In this document: positions 11,501 through 21,640 of the stretch, piece after piece
How the letters are laid out: each line of letters starts with the position of its first letter
Numbering within the stretch: position 1 is the first letter of the stretch
Assembly (NCBI RefSeq): GCF_943734655.1
Contig: NC_071355.1
Coordinates: 59,209,449 to 59,273,448, forward strand
Reading direction: 5' to 3'
DNA: 64,000 bases
Source: Sabethes cyaneus
Taxonomy: Eukaryota > Arthropoda > Insecta > Diptera > Culicidae
Notes under the pieces: generated by a model
The model's input: the letters and a program-made list of their open reading frames with translations, nothing else
Databases searched by the model: none
Told to the model about the DNA's origin: nothing
Made by a program: the position numbers and the translations under genes

Positions 11501-14500
11501 GGAACAACTCGGCAGAATAAAACGCCGCTCCTGGAAAACCACGATTTTCAAACTTTATGTACCTTTATCTCGGAAACTACACAACGTATTGGAACAAACT
11601 TTTTTTTGTTTTGTTGGTAGTAGCTTGGCAAAGACTTTTATAACTTTTGAGTTTCGTAAACAAAACACAGCTTGAAAAAAACGAAAAAGAAGAAGAAAAC
11701 ATGGCTGAAAAAATAAAATTTTGTCTTCTTTTTCTTTGTTCCACGCCGCACTAGAATGCTTATGTGTATGATCGTTTTTCGGCCACTTCCCGTGGACGGA
11801 TTATTACAAATTTAGTATCAAAATAAGCGGAAAAGACTGCAGAATCAAAATCTGAAATAAAAAAATTATGATTTTTTCAAAATTTTTAGTCGTTCATGTT
11901 CCTTTAAGCTTGCTCTCGTAAAAAACTGAATTAGTTAGCTTTGATAACTTGCAAATAGATATCCGTGAGCAGAAAACTTTTACTGCCAAATTATCCTGAT
12001 CGGTTTGGTTTATAGCGACCATAATATTGTAACTGAAATAATAAATAATAAATTTTCAGAAGTTTCTGTATTTGTGCAGCATATGCGAATTGAATTTTAT
12101 AGTAAATTTTGGAATGATAGGTGGATAAAATCAACGCACTATTGAAATTTTGCGATTTCCGATTTGCTAGTTGTTTTAGGAAAATAAATATGTTTAATTA
12201 TTTAATTAATTGCTTCTTGTTACATAAGAACTGATTGATAATATCTTTGTTTGTGTAGTTCACACTTTACTTTGATGAATTTTTGTTTGCAGGTAATATA
12301 CTGGCATTAAACAATGTTTTTTGGCCTCGCATTAAATAATGTTTTCTGTGTTGAACTTTACATTCTATATAAAGATTATATGGGTCATCCCACGGGAAAT
12401 TTACAGTCAAAATTTTTTTTCTCTTCGAAACATTTTTTTTACGTTCTTTGTTAAAAAAAAAATCGACACGTATTTTTTATTTTGATGTTACTGTTGGAAT
12501 TCGAAAGATATGATTTTTTAAAGTATTGCAATCCGAAAAAAAAACGTTTTTTTAAATGCTGATTGTAAACATAGTTTGTAATATCAAAAAATAACTTTCT
12601 ACCAGATGTGTTCACTATTCCACAAGCTTTCAAAATTGGTATACCATACCTCCCTCGATTGTTTTTCAATAGTTAAATAGTGCATTTTATTAAACAATTA
12701 CAATTTTTTCAAAGTTGAAACTTTTTTTTCTCGATTTTTTTTATTTTAAAATATTTGCTGATCTTTCTCGAAGAAGCATGCAAAATTTGGAAATGGAGAA
12801 ATGAAAACTGAAGCATTTAAAAAAACGTATTTTTTTCTGGTTGCAATACTTTAAAAAATCATATCTTGCGAATTCCAACAGTAACACCAAAATAAAAAAA
12901 TACGTGTGGATTTTTTTTGAACAAAGAACGTAAAAAAGTTTTATGGAAGAGTCTCAAATTTCTCGAGTTCGATTAGTTTTTGAGTTTCGCAAAAATTTCT
13001 GTTTTATTTGTTGAGAGTCAATATCCCCCTACTACCACAGAGTGAAGAGGTCTCTAACCATCATAAAATAAATTCAGGACTCCAAAATCTCCCACATGAA
13101 AAAATTTGGTTCCATTTGCTTGATTAGGTCTCAAGTTATAAGGAAATTTGAATTTCAGTTGTATGGGAGCCCCCCTCCTAAACAAGGGAGGGGTCTTAAT
13201 TCATCATAGAAAAAATTTCTGCTCCCTAAAAGCCCCACATGCCAAATTTGGTTCGATTTGCTTGATTAGTACTCAAATTATAAGAAAATTTGCATTTCAT
13301 TTGTGTAGAAGCCCCCCTCTTAAAGTGGGGAGGGGTCCTAATTTATCATAGAAAAAATTCTTGCCTCCAAAAACACCTACATGTCAAATTTGGTTCCATT
13401 TGCTTAATTAGTCCCCAAGTTACGAGGAAATTTGTATTTCATTTGTATGGGAGCCCCCCCTCTTAAAGTGGGGAGGGGTCCTAATTAACCATAGAAAACT
13501 TTCTTGCCCTCGAAAACCTTCACATGCCAAATTTGGTTCCATTTGCTTGATTAGTTCTCGAGTTATGAGGAAATTTGTATGGAAGCCCCCCCTCTTAAAG
13601 GGGAGAGGAGTTATAATTCCCCTAATAAAGAGGGGAGGGGTCTCAATTTACCATAGAATAAATTCTTGTCACCGAAAACACCCACATACCAAATTTTGTT
13701 CTATTTGCTTGATTAGTTCTCGAGTTATGCAGAAGTTTGTGTTTCATTTGTATGGGAGCCCCTCTCTTATTGGGGGGAGGGGTCTCTAACCATCAATAAA
13801 ACCTTTCCTGGCCCCAAAAACCTCTACATGCAAATTTTCACGCCGATTGGTTCAGTGCGGTTTGGCGAGTAACCGCAAAAAGTTGAATTTTGTGTGAGTA
13901 TACGCCATATAGTATTGGCCGTATCGTGGTGGCAAAACCAACTATTCTCGTAATGGTAATATAAGCAACCACAATAAACTGGCTGTCTTTGCAGGTTTAT
14001 TGTGTTTTTATAGCAAACTATAAGCATGCTTTGGCTTGTATCATCTTAGTATTGCGTGATACCATAATAAAACCATAAGTAATAATTGTTATCGCTATAA
14101 AGCCTTTATAAAATTAAAATAATGCCGCTTGACTTTAGAACTTGGGATTCCTCGTGTGCCCGGATTTTTTCGTGTTCAACCTTTTGTTTTAGTGACGTTC
14201 TCTAATGCCTGCTTAAGTAGGGCTGCTTCACGCCGCGGTCGGTCTTGGGAGCCGTCTGAGCGACGAATACTTTTATCTCGACATTTGATTTTTCTTCATT
14301 TTCTTATCTATATAAAAATCAATGTATTGACTGCACTGTCATATCTCTGGAATGACTATGGAACTTTCTGCATCAAATATGGTACACATTCTTTGATATA
14401 ATGATAAAAGCATAAACAGAGACAAAGTCTCTGAAAACGTTGGGAGGTCTTGTGAATTTCTGGACCGATAACAGATGTACAAGTGGCTCCGAGCAAGGTC

Positions 14501-16636
14501 CAAGGTCCAAGTACTCAGCTAGTTATAAAACTCCATGGAACTCCAAGTGCAATGGTCTGTTTGAAATAAAAATTAAATTTTCATCCAACGAACAATTCGT
14601 AATTCTCACTGAACCGTATTGTTATAAATCGGCCGAATGGTCCGTCGGTAGCACTTCGTTTTTTCAGACGCAGTGAATTCCGCTAGACTGCGAAAAGCAC
14701 AGCGAGGACTATACCAATGAGTTAGCAGATAGCAGAATTTCGTGATTTGAAATATGAATTCAAGTTCTCCTTTGGGTCTGATAATATTGTTGAAATGTAA
14801 ACGAAAAGAACGACATTGAGACCACGAATATCGCGAGATTACGAGGAAACGCGTTGAAATTTGGAGATTCGGAGAAAGAAAATGAAGAAGCACTTCGAGA
14901 AATTAATGTTAATATTAGAGCTCCATACAGTCAAAGTCCACCTGATAATTTCGAAATTTTGACATCGTTGGCATACAATAATAGTCAAGAAGATAACAGT
15001 TCTTTTATGAGTATCGAAAAAATCGGTGGTCCAAGATTGCTTCCCTGTAGAACGTTACAAAACGAGTCTGTTGAATCATTACGCTGAGCCTGCAGCCTAA
15101 GTAACACGGTTCTACCACATTTAGTTGAAATAACTTATTTCTGACTTATATTAGTCATGTATTAGTCATGTATTAGTCTCTTCAAATGCTCCATGACAAC
15201 TGTACTGGACGCACTTGCGGAAGGAAGGTCGAGGCAAGCATGATTCCAAAGAAATTGCATCTGCTGTCGGTATGAATGTAGTCAGCAGTCGCCTGGAAAA
15301 GAATGCTACTTCAAGCCGGCTAGATGAGTCAAGTAAGATCGTTCACTAGCTCCGCAATTGTTCTGTACTCTAACAGCGGGTTGCGAAGTCTGTCGATAAA
15401 GAAGGGCCAAGTCTTAGAAACACGCTTAAGTCTTGCTACGATAATGAATTGAAGGGGTCCAAACTGATCTAGAAGAATCCAACTGGGATTGTCATACTTA
15501 ACTCATTGCCCAGATTGTTGCATAATAATTTAAAATTACTTATTTGCTGATTAAATTCAATCGAATGCAGGTTTCTGTCATGTCAGGATAGGATAGTGTC
15601 ATGTCAGCTTGCCAGAATGTAGACAAAAGTTTATAGCGTCTCTTCATTTTTTCCTCACAGGTATGCTGTGGTGGCCTATCAGCAGGTGGTAATAGCGGTG
15701 GTGGAAAGGCCACCCTGTTGAAACCACCACAATGCGGTCGTGATCTCTCGAACCGCATCGTTGGTGGACAGGCTACTGATCTGGATGAATTCCCTTGGAC
15801 GGCGGTGATACAGTATCGCAAACCCGACGGAAGATATGGATTCCACTGTGGTGGCTCGTTGATCAGTTCCCGCTATATCGTCACGGCGGGACATTGTATT
15901 AATGCTATCCCTCGCGGTTGGCAGGTGTAAGTTTGGAAACACTTTGATGATTTAGCTTAGAATTAACGAACATGTATTTTAGGGTTGGAGTTCGACTTGG
16001 TGAATACAACCTATCGAATGATGGACCGGACTGCAAGGACAACGTGTGCGCCGACATTCCCGTCGATGTTGGTGTTGAAAAGATCGTCGTACATGAGAAT
16101 TACAATCCTCAAGTTAAGAGCCAGTATAACGATATTGCATTAATCAGATTTGACCGCGATGTATCGTTCTCCATTTATATTCAACCGATTTGTTTACCGG
16201 TCGATGAACCAGAACGATCTCGTAACAACGTAGGAACGAAAGCTTTTGCTGCCGGATGGGGACGAACTGAAACCGGTAAGAAATATGTTCTTATGCCTAT
16301 TTGCCATTCAATAACGTTCCATCATTCTTTTCAGCAAGCGCCAGCGACGTTAAGCTAAAGGTAGAATTAGACATCACTGATATGAACCGTTGTTCCGCCG
16401 TCTACAGACCTTCCGGTTTGACTTTGCGGGACACGCAGCTGTGTGCCGGCGGCAAAAAAGGTGAAGATACCTGCAGTGGCGATTCCGGTGGTCCCCTAAT
16501 GAAGCGCATCAAGTCCAATTACTTCTTGTTCGGAATCGTAAGCTTTGGACCAAACAAATGCGGAACCAAGGACGTGCCCGGTGTATACACGAACGTGGCC
16601 AAATACGTCGACTGGGTTGAGAATAATCTGGAGTAG
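2575..16636 (+). CDS. CLIP-domain trypsin-like serine protease (easter/CLIPB type), 5 exons
   Basis: Exons 2575-2647, 2709-2872, 15661-15926, 15983-16275 and 16335-16636 join in frame across GT-AG introns to 1098 nt (365 aa). Residues 1-23 are a signal peptide (MYNFAGLFGLGLILVG core, cut after GLA). A CLIP domain follows, with Cys 30, 40, 46, 71, 81 and 82, the last two in the typical VCC. A Gly-rich linker and the cross-linking Cys104 precede the activation site at Arg111 (SNR/IVGG). The catalytic triad is His157 (TAGHC), Asp218 (NDIAL) and Ser316 (GDSGGP). Asp310 sits six residues before the serine, so trypsin-like cleavage after Arg/Lys is expected. Known relatives are secreted hemolymph zymogens that act in Toll signalling or prophenoloxidase activation; which of these applies is not shown. 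The start has a good context (A at -3). Intron 2 is 12,788 bp and full of transposons; introns 1, 3 and 4 are 61, 56 and 59 bp. Confidence 0.93.
3775..4254 (+). mobile_element. MITE with poly-C tracts, copy 1
   Basis: A 480-bp non-coding element with imperfect terminal inverted repeats: the left end starts AGGCCATTGCAAAT and the reverse complement of the right end AGGTCATTACAAAT, both leading into AAAGTTTTTGT. A run of C lies just inside each end. A second copy in the same orientation is at 5638-6096. A related but longer element is at 46607-47721. It lies in intron 2 of the protease gene. Confidence 0.7.
4341..5557. mobile_element. TTAA-flanked element (piggyBac-type target), 1.2 kb
   Basis: The 1217-bp segment is flanked by TTAA at 4337-4340 and 5558-5561, with inverted termini CCGTTATGTGTGC. 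Subterminal GGGTACCCGGGTACC motifs occur near both ends and again at about 4550. TTAA target duplication is the mark of piggyBac elements and of TTAA MITEs such as Wuneng of Aedes aegypti. No intact transposase was found; two short minus-strand frames (4419-4658 and 4637-4840) could be a worn relic. It sits between the two copies of the poly-C MITE. Confidence 0.65.
5638..6096 (+). mobile_element. MITE with poly-C tracts, copy 2
   Basis: Second copy (459 bp) of the element at 3775-4254, in the same orientation, with the same internal text and the same C runs just inside the ends. Termini are AGGTCATTGCAAAT and, reversed, AGACCATTACAAAT. Differences are scattered substitutions and small indels. 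Confidence 0.7.
6097..7754. other. intronic DNA with a single hAT-like terminus
   Basis: Mostly A/T-rich sequence without coding signal. At 6679-6694 the text CATTGGCGGAACTAGA differs at two positions from the 16-bp terminal repeat of the hAT-type element at 16772-17991 and is likewise followed by a G-rich stretch. No matching second end was found, so it is probably a truncated relic. Confidence 0.4.
7755..7955 (-). mobile_element. tRNA-derived SINE, copy 2
   Basis: Minus-strand copy of the SINE seen at 177-391. The tRNA-like head (TTGGTCTAATAAGCCAG) lies toward 7940, the B-box-like GTGCTCGAATCTC at about 7898-7910, and the body with TCGATAAAGAAGGGTC runs toward 7800. It lies in intron 2 of the protease. 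Confidence 0.6.
8143..11148. mobile_element. unclassified element, tandem copy A (interrupted)
   Basis: The first of two head-to-tail copies of one element. The left end reads AATCCCAAGTAACAATTC; the right end carries GAATTGTTACAGGGG, its approximate inverted complement. Both copies hold many ATAAAAC motifs and the same landmarks (GCGGTTTGACAAGTAACCGC, GCAATACCACAATAAAAC). Without the insert at 9053-10929 it is about 1.1 kb. No transposase frame is present and I cannot assign a superfamily. Confidence 0.55.
9053..10929. mobile_element. nested element with about 0.35-kb inverted arms and 5-bp target duplication
   Basis: A 1877-bp insertion in copy A. Its termini are CACGCTATGTCTGAAGGGTG in inverted orientation, and AGACG flanks it at both ends (9048-9052 and 10930-10934). 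Inverted arms extend roughly over 9053-9430 and 10610-10929 with some divergence. The left arm holds an extra short hairpin (AGTACTTTTGATCATGGAAT, near 9230-9303). The 5-bp duplication and CAC terminus recall Transib elements, but the rest of the terminus fits poorly and no transposase is visible. Confidence 0.6.
11344..11903. mobile_element. TTAA-flanked foldback MITE
   Basis: A 560-bp element flanked by TTAA (11340-11343 and 11904-11907). Its two arms of about 185 bp are inverted copies starting GGGGACATGAACGAC and, on the other side, AGGAACATGAACGAC, and both contain GAAAAACGATCATAC. No coding capacity. TTAA use points to mobilisation by a piggyBac-type transposase. Confidence 0.7.
12382..12985. 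mobile_element. inverted-repeat element starting GGGTCATCCCAC
   Basis: Two A/T-rich arms (about 12400-12560 and 12800-12960) are inverted copies; both include AAAAAATCATATCT near ATTCCAACAGTAAC. The left border GGGTCATCCCACGGG resembles the GGGTCATTCCACGTC end of the element at 36097-36747. A matching right border was not found, so the right limit is uncertain. Confidence 0.5.
13030..13850 (+). repeat. minisatellite, about 142-bp unit, 5.5 copies
   Basis: The phrase ATTTGGTTCCATTTGCTTGA recurs at 13104, 13246, 13388, 13531, 13693 and (degenerate) 13834. Spacings are 142, 142, 143, 162 and about 141. Each unit also carries ATTTGTATGGGAGCCCC and a GGGGAGGGGTC block. The 162-bp step reflects an extra insert. 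The open frames across it are artefacts of the repeat. It lies inside copy B of the tandem element in intron 2. Confidence 0.85.
14150..15289. other. intronic DNA with an unassigned open frame
   Basis: The + strand is open from about 14797 to 15087 (roughly 95 codons, ending ESVESLR) with a hydrophilic, Glu/Asn/Ser-rich product but no start codon in a good context. A 78-codon frame lies at 14440-14676. Neither shows a family motif. They may be relics of a mobile element or chance. Confidence 0.25.
15290..15450 (+). mobile_element. tRNA-derived SINE, partial copy 3
   Basis: Contains the SINE body (CTCTAACAGCGGGTTGCGAA then GTCTGTCGATAAAGAAGGGC) seen in the other copies but lacks a clear A/B-box head. 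It lies about 210 bp before exon 3 of the protease. Confidence 0.5.
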
Positions 16637-16771
16637 TACTATCTTGATGGGAATAGTAACTGCAAAATGGAACCGCGCGGGGAGATTTCAGTCGAGATTA
16701 TAATATATGAGGACTAATTCACTAGTTGTTCAATTTGTTATTCTTCTAATATTGGAACTTCCTATATTGTT

Positions 16772-17991
16772 CATTGGCGTAGCTAGAGGGGGTGCCTGGG
16801 GTACCAGGCCCCCTCCAGAATTCTGCAGGCCCCCTCCAGAAATTTTTCTCATTGGAATTGGAAACCGGGAAAAAACTCAGTGTATATGTTCCCGCTGTGT
16901 AGATATTTTCCTTTTCACTAGACATCGCAAAAGCGTAGTTGTCGTCGTTATCAGTAGCTTAGTAGCCTCCCCGACTCATACTGTTTCAAGCGTTCGTCTC
17001 CATTCAACTACATCTTGGGCCACTCGTCGCAAATTTTCCAGTCACAGAAGTCGCAAATCACTTTCGACCTGGTCGACCCGTCTTGCACGTTGAGCCTCCC
17101 TGTTCCTGATGCCGGTGCAGTTGTTTCTTTTCGGATTTAAATTGACTTTTCTCGGTGAAACCATTAAATTACAACTTATCGTTAACGTCTCAGCTTACTC
17201 TATTCAGCCATCCTCAGAACTAATTTATTTAAAAAAAAGTACAATTAACAATCTTGGCATAAAATTCAAATTACAAAATTCACTTACAAACAAGTTATAA
17301 ACATTCAAATTCAAACTCAAAACTTTTTGCGAAGGGCTAAGGAAGCCTAATTTCCCACTTAAATGCGCAACTAGATCCCCTTACTATAGTGTTGTTGTCC
17401 GTGTGCACCAGCAATCCCAAATACACGAACCCATCTGCCACTTCTAGTTCGTCACCATCAATAGTTACCGTCCGCGAGAGGTACGCGTTTGTTTCCTTTG
17501 AGTATTTGGTCTTGGCCGCATTTATGTTCAGAACACTCGTCCTAAATTCCGATTTCGTCGGATCACCCCTTCAAGTGCGATGTTGAATAGCATGTAAAAT
17601 AAGCCGTCACCTTGTCCCAACTTTCGCCGCGTCTCAAAGTAACTCTAAAGTATCCCCGAGATGCTCACGAAACACAACACTCTCTCCAATGTAGCTATAT
17701 GCTCAGTTGCATCAATTTATTCGGAAAACCGTGTTCGTGCATTATCTGCCATAGCTGGTCTCGAGCGACTGTATCGTATATTGCTTTGACATCAATAAAG
17801 ATGTGATGCGCGGACAGGTTGTACTCCCGACATTTCTGGTAATTGCGCGGACCCTCATCAAGCCAGCCTGGTATTTCCCTACAAAACTTTGTGCTATTGG
17901 TGACAGCCAGAGTAGCAAGATCATTATAAAAATTTTTTTTGGAAGGCACCCCCTAGGCCCCCTCCAGGGAAATTTTCTAGCTACGCCAATG
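16772..17991. mobile_element. hAT-type element with perfect TIRs and 8-bp target duplication
   Basis: The ends are perfect 16-bp inverted repeats, CATTGGCGTAGCTAGA, flanked by the 8-bp direct repeat ATATTGTT (16764-16771 and 17992-17999). Eight-base duplication and a CA-starting terminus are marks of the hAT superfamily. G- and C-rich blocks (GGGGGTGCC, CCCCTCCAG) lie inside both ends. No hAT transposase is present. The interior includes a LINE reverse-transcriptase fragment, so the element is non-autonomous or carries a nested insertion. It begins 136 bp after the protease stop codon. Confidence 0.8.
17330..17945 (-). pseudogene. RTE-type reverse transcriptase fragment inside the hAT-type element
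   Basis: The minus strand reads CREYNLSAHHIFIDVKAIYD then TVARDQLWQIMHEHGFPNKL. This matches RT domain 3 of RTE-like LINEs (usually F-I-D-F-K-A-A-Y-D-S), and is followed after frame breaks by pieces like MLFNIALEG and VLNINAAKTKY. The FADD active-site block is not recognisable. Truncated at both ends and broken by stops. Confidence 0.6.
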
Positions 17992-17999
17992 ATATTGTT

Positions 18000-20778
18000 T
18001 TAAAAATTCTTCATCGAAAGTCTAAAAATACTTATTCATGTCTAATTTGGTAGCAAATCCGGGGAAAAGCACTGATAAATGCTTAATTCACAAACAAAGC
18101 AACACTCCGTTCCGTAATTCCATCAGCCAGTGGTCTTGTTGTGCGTCTGTCGTTTCATCCAAAGCAACTGTAATCCAAACGCCATCAAGTTCAAATTAAT
18201 TTAAGGCGGTAAGGATTACGCGCTAAGCTCGAAGGATATAGTAATACAACCAAACGTGGCAAGCACTGTTCGTTCCACCTTCCAACTGTATTTCTATACA
18301 GCCGGTCGGAACTGGATGAAAAGAAAACTGAGTATCCATTACGTTACAAAAACAGTTTGGCATGTTGCACCAAAACTTTTTCGGCTCAAGTTTTATCTTC
18401 CGTTCTTTTTGCTCACGTCGCACGCCAAAGTTTAGTTACTTCCACACAAAAACCGTTCAGAAGTGGAACGAGCAACCGGTACAACCAATCTCGGGGCGTT
18501 TTATCAACGCAAAAAAAACTCTCCTGCGGATGACTGCAGGGAAAACTTTGCTCACCCTGATTGTGCTAGTTTCGAGAGGTAGGTGGTGCGGAGCTGGTTT
18601 AAAAGCGTTGCATAATGCGATTGAATGTTTCAAATGTAAAATTGTTAAGCTGTGAATATTCCAAATATCATGAATTTAAGCGAAGAACTGCTTTTTCGTA
18701 CTTTTGTAATTTTTTTCGGTATTAAAAAGCAATAAGAATACAATTGATTGCAGTGCATATTTTCGATAACTTGAAGAAATAGAAATAGCACCCACAAGCC
18801 ACAAGTTGACTCACAACGACCCATGCTTCGCTATCATGCCAATTTAAATTGAACTTTATGTAATACAAATTAATTTTACACCTAATTCGAAAGTTTGAAA
18901 TTTAAGATTTAAATTTCATACGTGTATGTAAAAACAAGACACGATATAGACAGCAGAAGTTTTTCCAGACAATACGTGGGAGGATGTGATTTAAAGTTAC
19001 TCTTCAGTGGCAACATCGATTGTTGTCTACCTCTCATTTCGTTGAAACTGGTTTTCAATTTCTGTACCTGCCGTGGTAAATCTAGCGTGAATCTTAACCG
19101 CAGAATGAATTTTCCGAAGAAAATATCGGTTAACGAGTGCGCATGTTCCTACCGAAAACGCACGTGTTCGGTACTCACTGGAATTGGGAACAATATTTGG
19201 CATAGTGGAACGAAACGTTGTAATAATGGTCTAAATTAAAGTGACCAGATTGTTTCTTAAGGAATGCGGGCCATATTGGATGACAGTAGAAAAGAAAATT
19301 GATTCTATGACAAATCTATTTAATGGCAAATTTGTATTTTACATGTATTTTCCATGAAAAATGGTCTAAAACGGTGCGATTGGTGTGGATGTGGAGCAAT
19401 TCTGCAGGCATTTGAACAGAATGCCTTGCTTATAGAACCAGCATCTTTGTATGAGAATACAACAGTCCCTGTGATCTTCATAACTCGGTAAAGTAATCGG
19501 CTCTACTATGAAACAGAAATTCTCGGGTTTCTGAAAACAGGAATCCTGGTGTGTTGGTGAAGGATTCCTCGTCGAACCAGTCGTATTAGTAGCGACTTCA
19601 TGTCTAATGATCGTGACGTTGAATAGGCGTGAAGCCAAATGGGCATAAAACCGAATGGATACTAGGTCCATAAAACGCCAGATCAAATGTTTGCTCCGCC
19701 GAATGTGAGACCAAATAGTACAGTGGGATTTCGATTTTGGCGTGGTTCGATTTTGGCTTATTCGTATTTGACAAAACAAAATTTTGCACTTCCAAAAATA
19801 TGCTTAAATATCAACTAGTTTTCGCATGCATGTTCAAAATGATGAAAAAATGATATCAGTATGTGCACGAAAAAAAGTTTGTAGTTGTTGAATGTTTCGT
19901 AAGGTAATATCTTTATTGACGTAGGACTACGTCTAACCGCATGATGTTAAAAAAATTACATGCGTCGGTCTAAAAGCTCCCGCCGTTTTTTTAACATAAA
20001 ATGGTTGCAAACGTAAAAAATTGTCAATTAATGATAATTAGCCAATGTTTGATATATGTTTATTTGATTTTTTTTATATCAAAAAATGATCTCGGTTTTG
20101 GCAACGCATACGGTACGCATTCAGTGTTGCGGACCCACACTGCACTGGTGTGGTCTAATTTTCTCACACACGCGTACTTGTTCTAACGAACACGCTGGCA
20201 TAAACGTCTCTTTCGAACTCTCGCTCTTATTTATGTATGCACTGGGACGAGTTTTTGCGAGTGTTGATTTAGCTAACAACCACGGTCGTCGCTCTCGCTC
20301 GTCAATGTCATTGCACGCTACTCTCGCCCGCGTGTAGAATCCAGGGCGTAAGATGAAGTAGAAAAAAGTAATGCCAAATCTGTATCCTAGTGTGTCGCTA
20401 GTCCTCACCACGGGCAGCTGGCTGCTCACGAGTTGTTTGCCTCGTAAGTGGGCTATACAGAAGACGCTACGAGGCTGCTGGATATTCTGGAATAAGAGAA
20501 TGGCCAAGGCACTCAATAACTCGCATCTTTAGCGAGAAATGAGTCGTCATTGATTCTGTAAATTTAGGGTGAAATTAGTCGTCATCGATTCTGCATATTA
20601 AAAAGCAGGTTTTTTGGTTAAAACAAAAAATTTGTTGAATATATATTCGCTGTGTTCAGATTGGCAAGAATGCAGTCGAAGTGAATACATTTCTATGAAC
20701 AGAACCCTACTTTTAGACCCAAAAACTGCTTCCGAAATTGGGCTCTTCGACGAAAAGTTAATGACTGCTCATTTTCCC
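18000..20778. other. intergenic DNA, no recognised gene except a possible short exon
   Basis: Apart from the candidate exon at 18530-18578 I found no coding motif. At 19918-19933 there is a perfect 16-base inverted repeat, GACGTAGGACTACGTC. Short frames such as 18922-19239 are Cys-rich by chance or unknown and show no family pattern. Confidence 0.35.
18530..18578 (+). CDS. possible first coding exon (signal peptide) of a downstream gene
   Basis: ATG at 18530 opens MTAGKTLLTLIVLVSR, a plausible signal peptide with a hydrophobic core TLLTLIVLV, followed by a donor (G/GTAGGT) at 18579. The break falls in phase 1, as after exon 1 of the protease gene, whose exon 1 is likewise little more than a signal peptide. 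CLIP protease genes are often clustered, so this could start a paralogue, but no CLIP or protease exon was found downstream in the window. The start context is poor (C at -3). It may be chance. Confidence 0.25.
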
Positions 20779-20782
20779 TTAA

Positions 20783-20922
20783 CCCTTTATAAGGCAGTGG
20801 CAACTATATTGCCACCAACAAAAATTTTTTATTTTGTTTCTATAATTATATTGATGTCATTATAGACGCAAAACCAATATTTTTCGTTGGTGGCAATATA
20901 ATTGCCACGGCCTTATAAAGGG
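20783..20922. mobile_element. short palindromic TTAA MITE
   Basis: A 140-bp element flanked by TTAA (20779-20782 and 20923-20926). Its inverted ends CCCTTTATAAGGC lead into GTGGCAA and TTGCCACCAACAAAA on both arms. The CCCTTT start and TTAA target fit a piggyBac-type MITE. Confidence 0.75.
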
Positions 20923-21289
20923 TTAAACCAACGATACTCATTGATGATGGACATTCCAACAAAACTCTCATCAAAGAGTGTCGCTGGTTTAAAGATGACA
21001 AGTACTCACGAGCTACTGAGCTACGTTGGTCATTCTCATTGAGTTTCTCTAGAGGCTGTACGTTCGAGCATGTGTAGATGACAGAATGTCTGTTCACAGA
21101 ACCGGCGTTTGTTTGACGTACGCTTGCGTCAGCGGCGTAATCGTTGAATGCTATGCTCTTATACTCGCTCGCATGAGAGCAGGCATCATTTGCTTCTCGC
21201 TCGGTTTGCAAATTTGCACGCATTTGTTGCCAAAATGGAAATCCTTCTCTATTGAATTACATACCTCTTTTTTGTAGGAAGATTACACC

Positions 21290-21640
21290 TTATTTCTTTA
21301 AGCTTTCCATTTCTCACTCCTCATTACTCACAACTAGCTTCCAGTAACTCACTACAGATAGATCGATTCTCATTACTCACGATATAATTCTCATTGCTTA
21401 CTGCTTACTTGGTATTGCTCACTTATCACTTGTCATTTCTCATTTCTCGCTACTCGCCACTCACTTCTCAATATTCACAACTACGAATTTCTCCCTATCC
21501 AGTTCTCACTATTCACTGCTCACTGGTTAATTTTCATTACTCACCATTACGGACCTTTCACTACTCATTTCTACCTTCTCACTACTCACTTTTCACTACC
21601 CCTAACTACCCATTTCTCACGACTAACTTTTCGCTAAGAA
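21290..21640 (+). repeat. degenerate TCACTACTCATT-type simple repeat
   Basis: Roughly 350 bp made of drifting 8-13-base words such as CTCATTACTCAC, TTCTCACTACTCA and CATTTCTCACT. There are few purines in runs and no fixed register, so this is an old, mutated minisatellite. The 155-codon frame across it is an artefact. Confidence 0.65.

Larger units (their letters stand above)
11149..14149. mobile_element. unclassified element, tandem copy B (interrupted)
   Basis: Second head-to-tail copy of the element at 8143-11148, joined to it at GGGGATCCCAAG. The left part runs to about 12380 and is broken by a TTAA element (11344-11903). The right part is at about 13850-14149 and ends AACTTGGGATT. About 1.47 kb of other repeats (12382-13850) interrupts it at a point that is uninterrupted in copy A near 8890. 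Confidence 0.55.

Noticed and set aside
13148..13789. Frames with repeated KxGxGPNL-like and HPHTKF-like segments
   Set aside because: They repeat with the 142-bp minisatellite and are not a repeat protein.
14440..15087. Possible extra exons of the protease within intron 2
   Set aside because: Exons 2 and 3 join in phase directly to complete the CLIP domain, so no coding exon is needed between them; the frames show no CLIP or protease motif.
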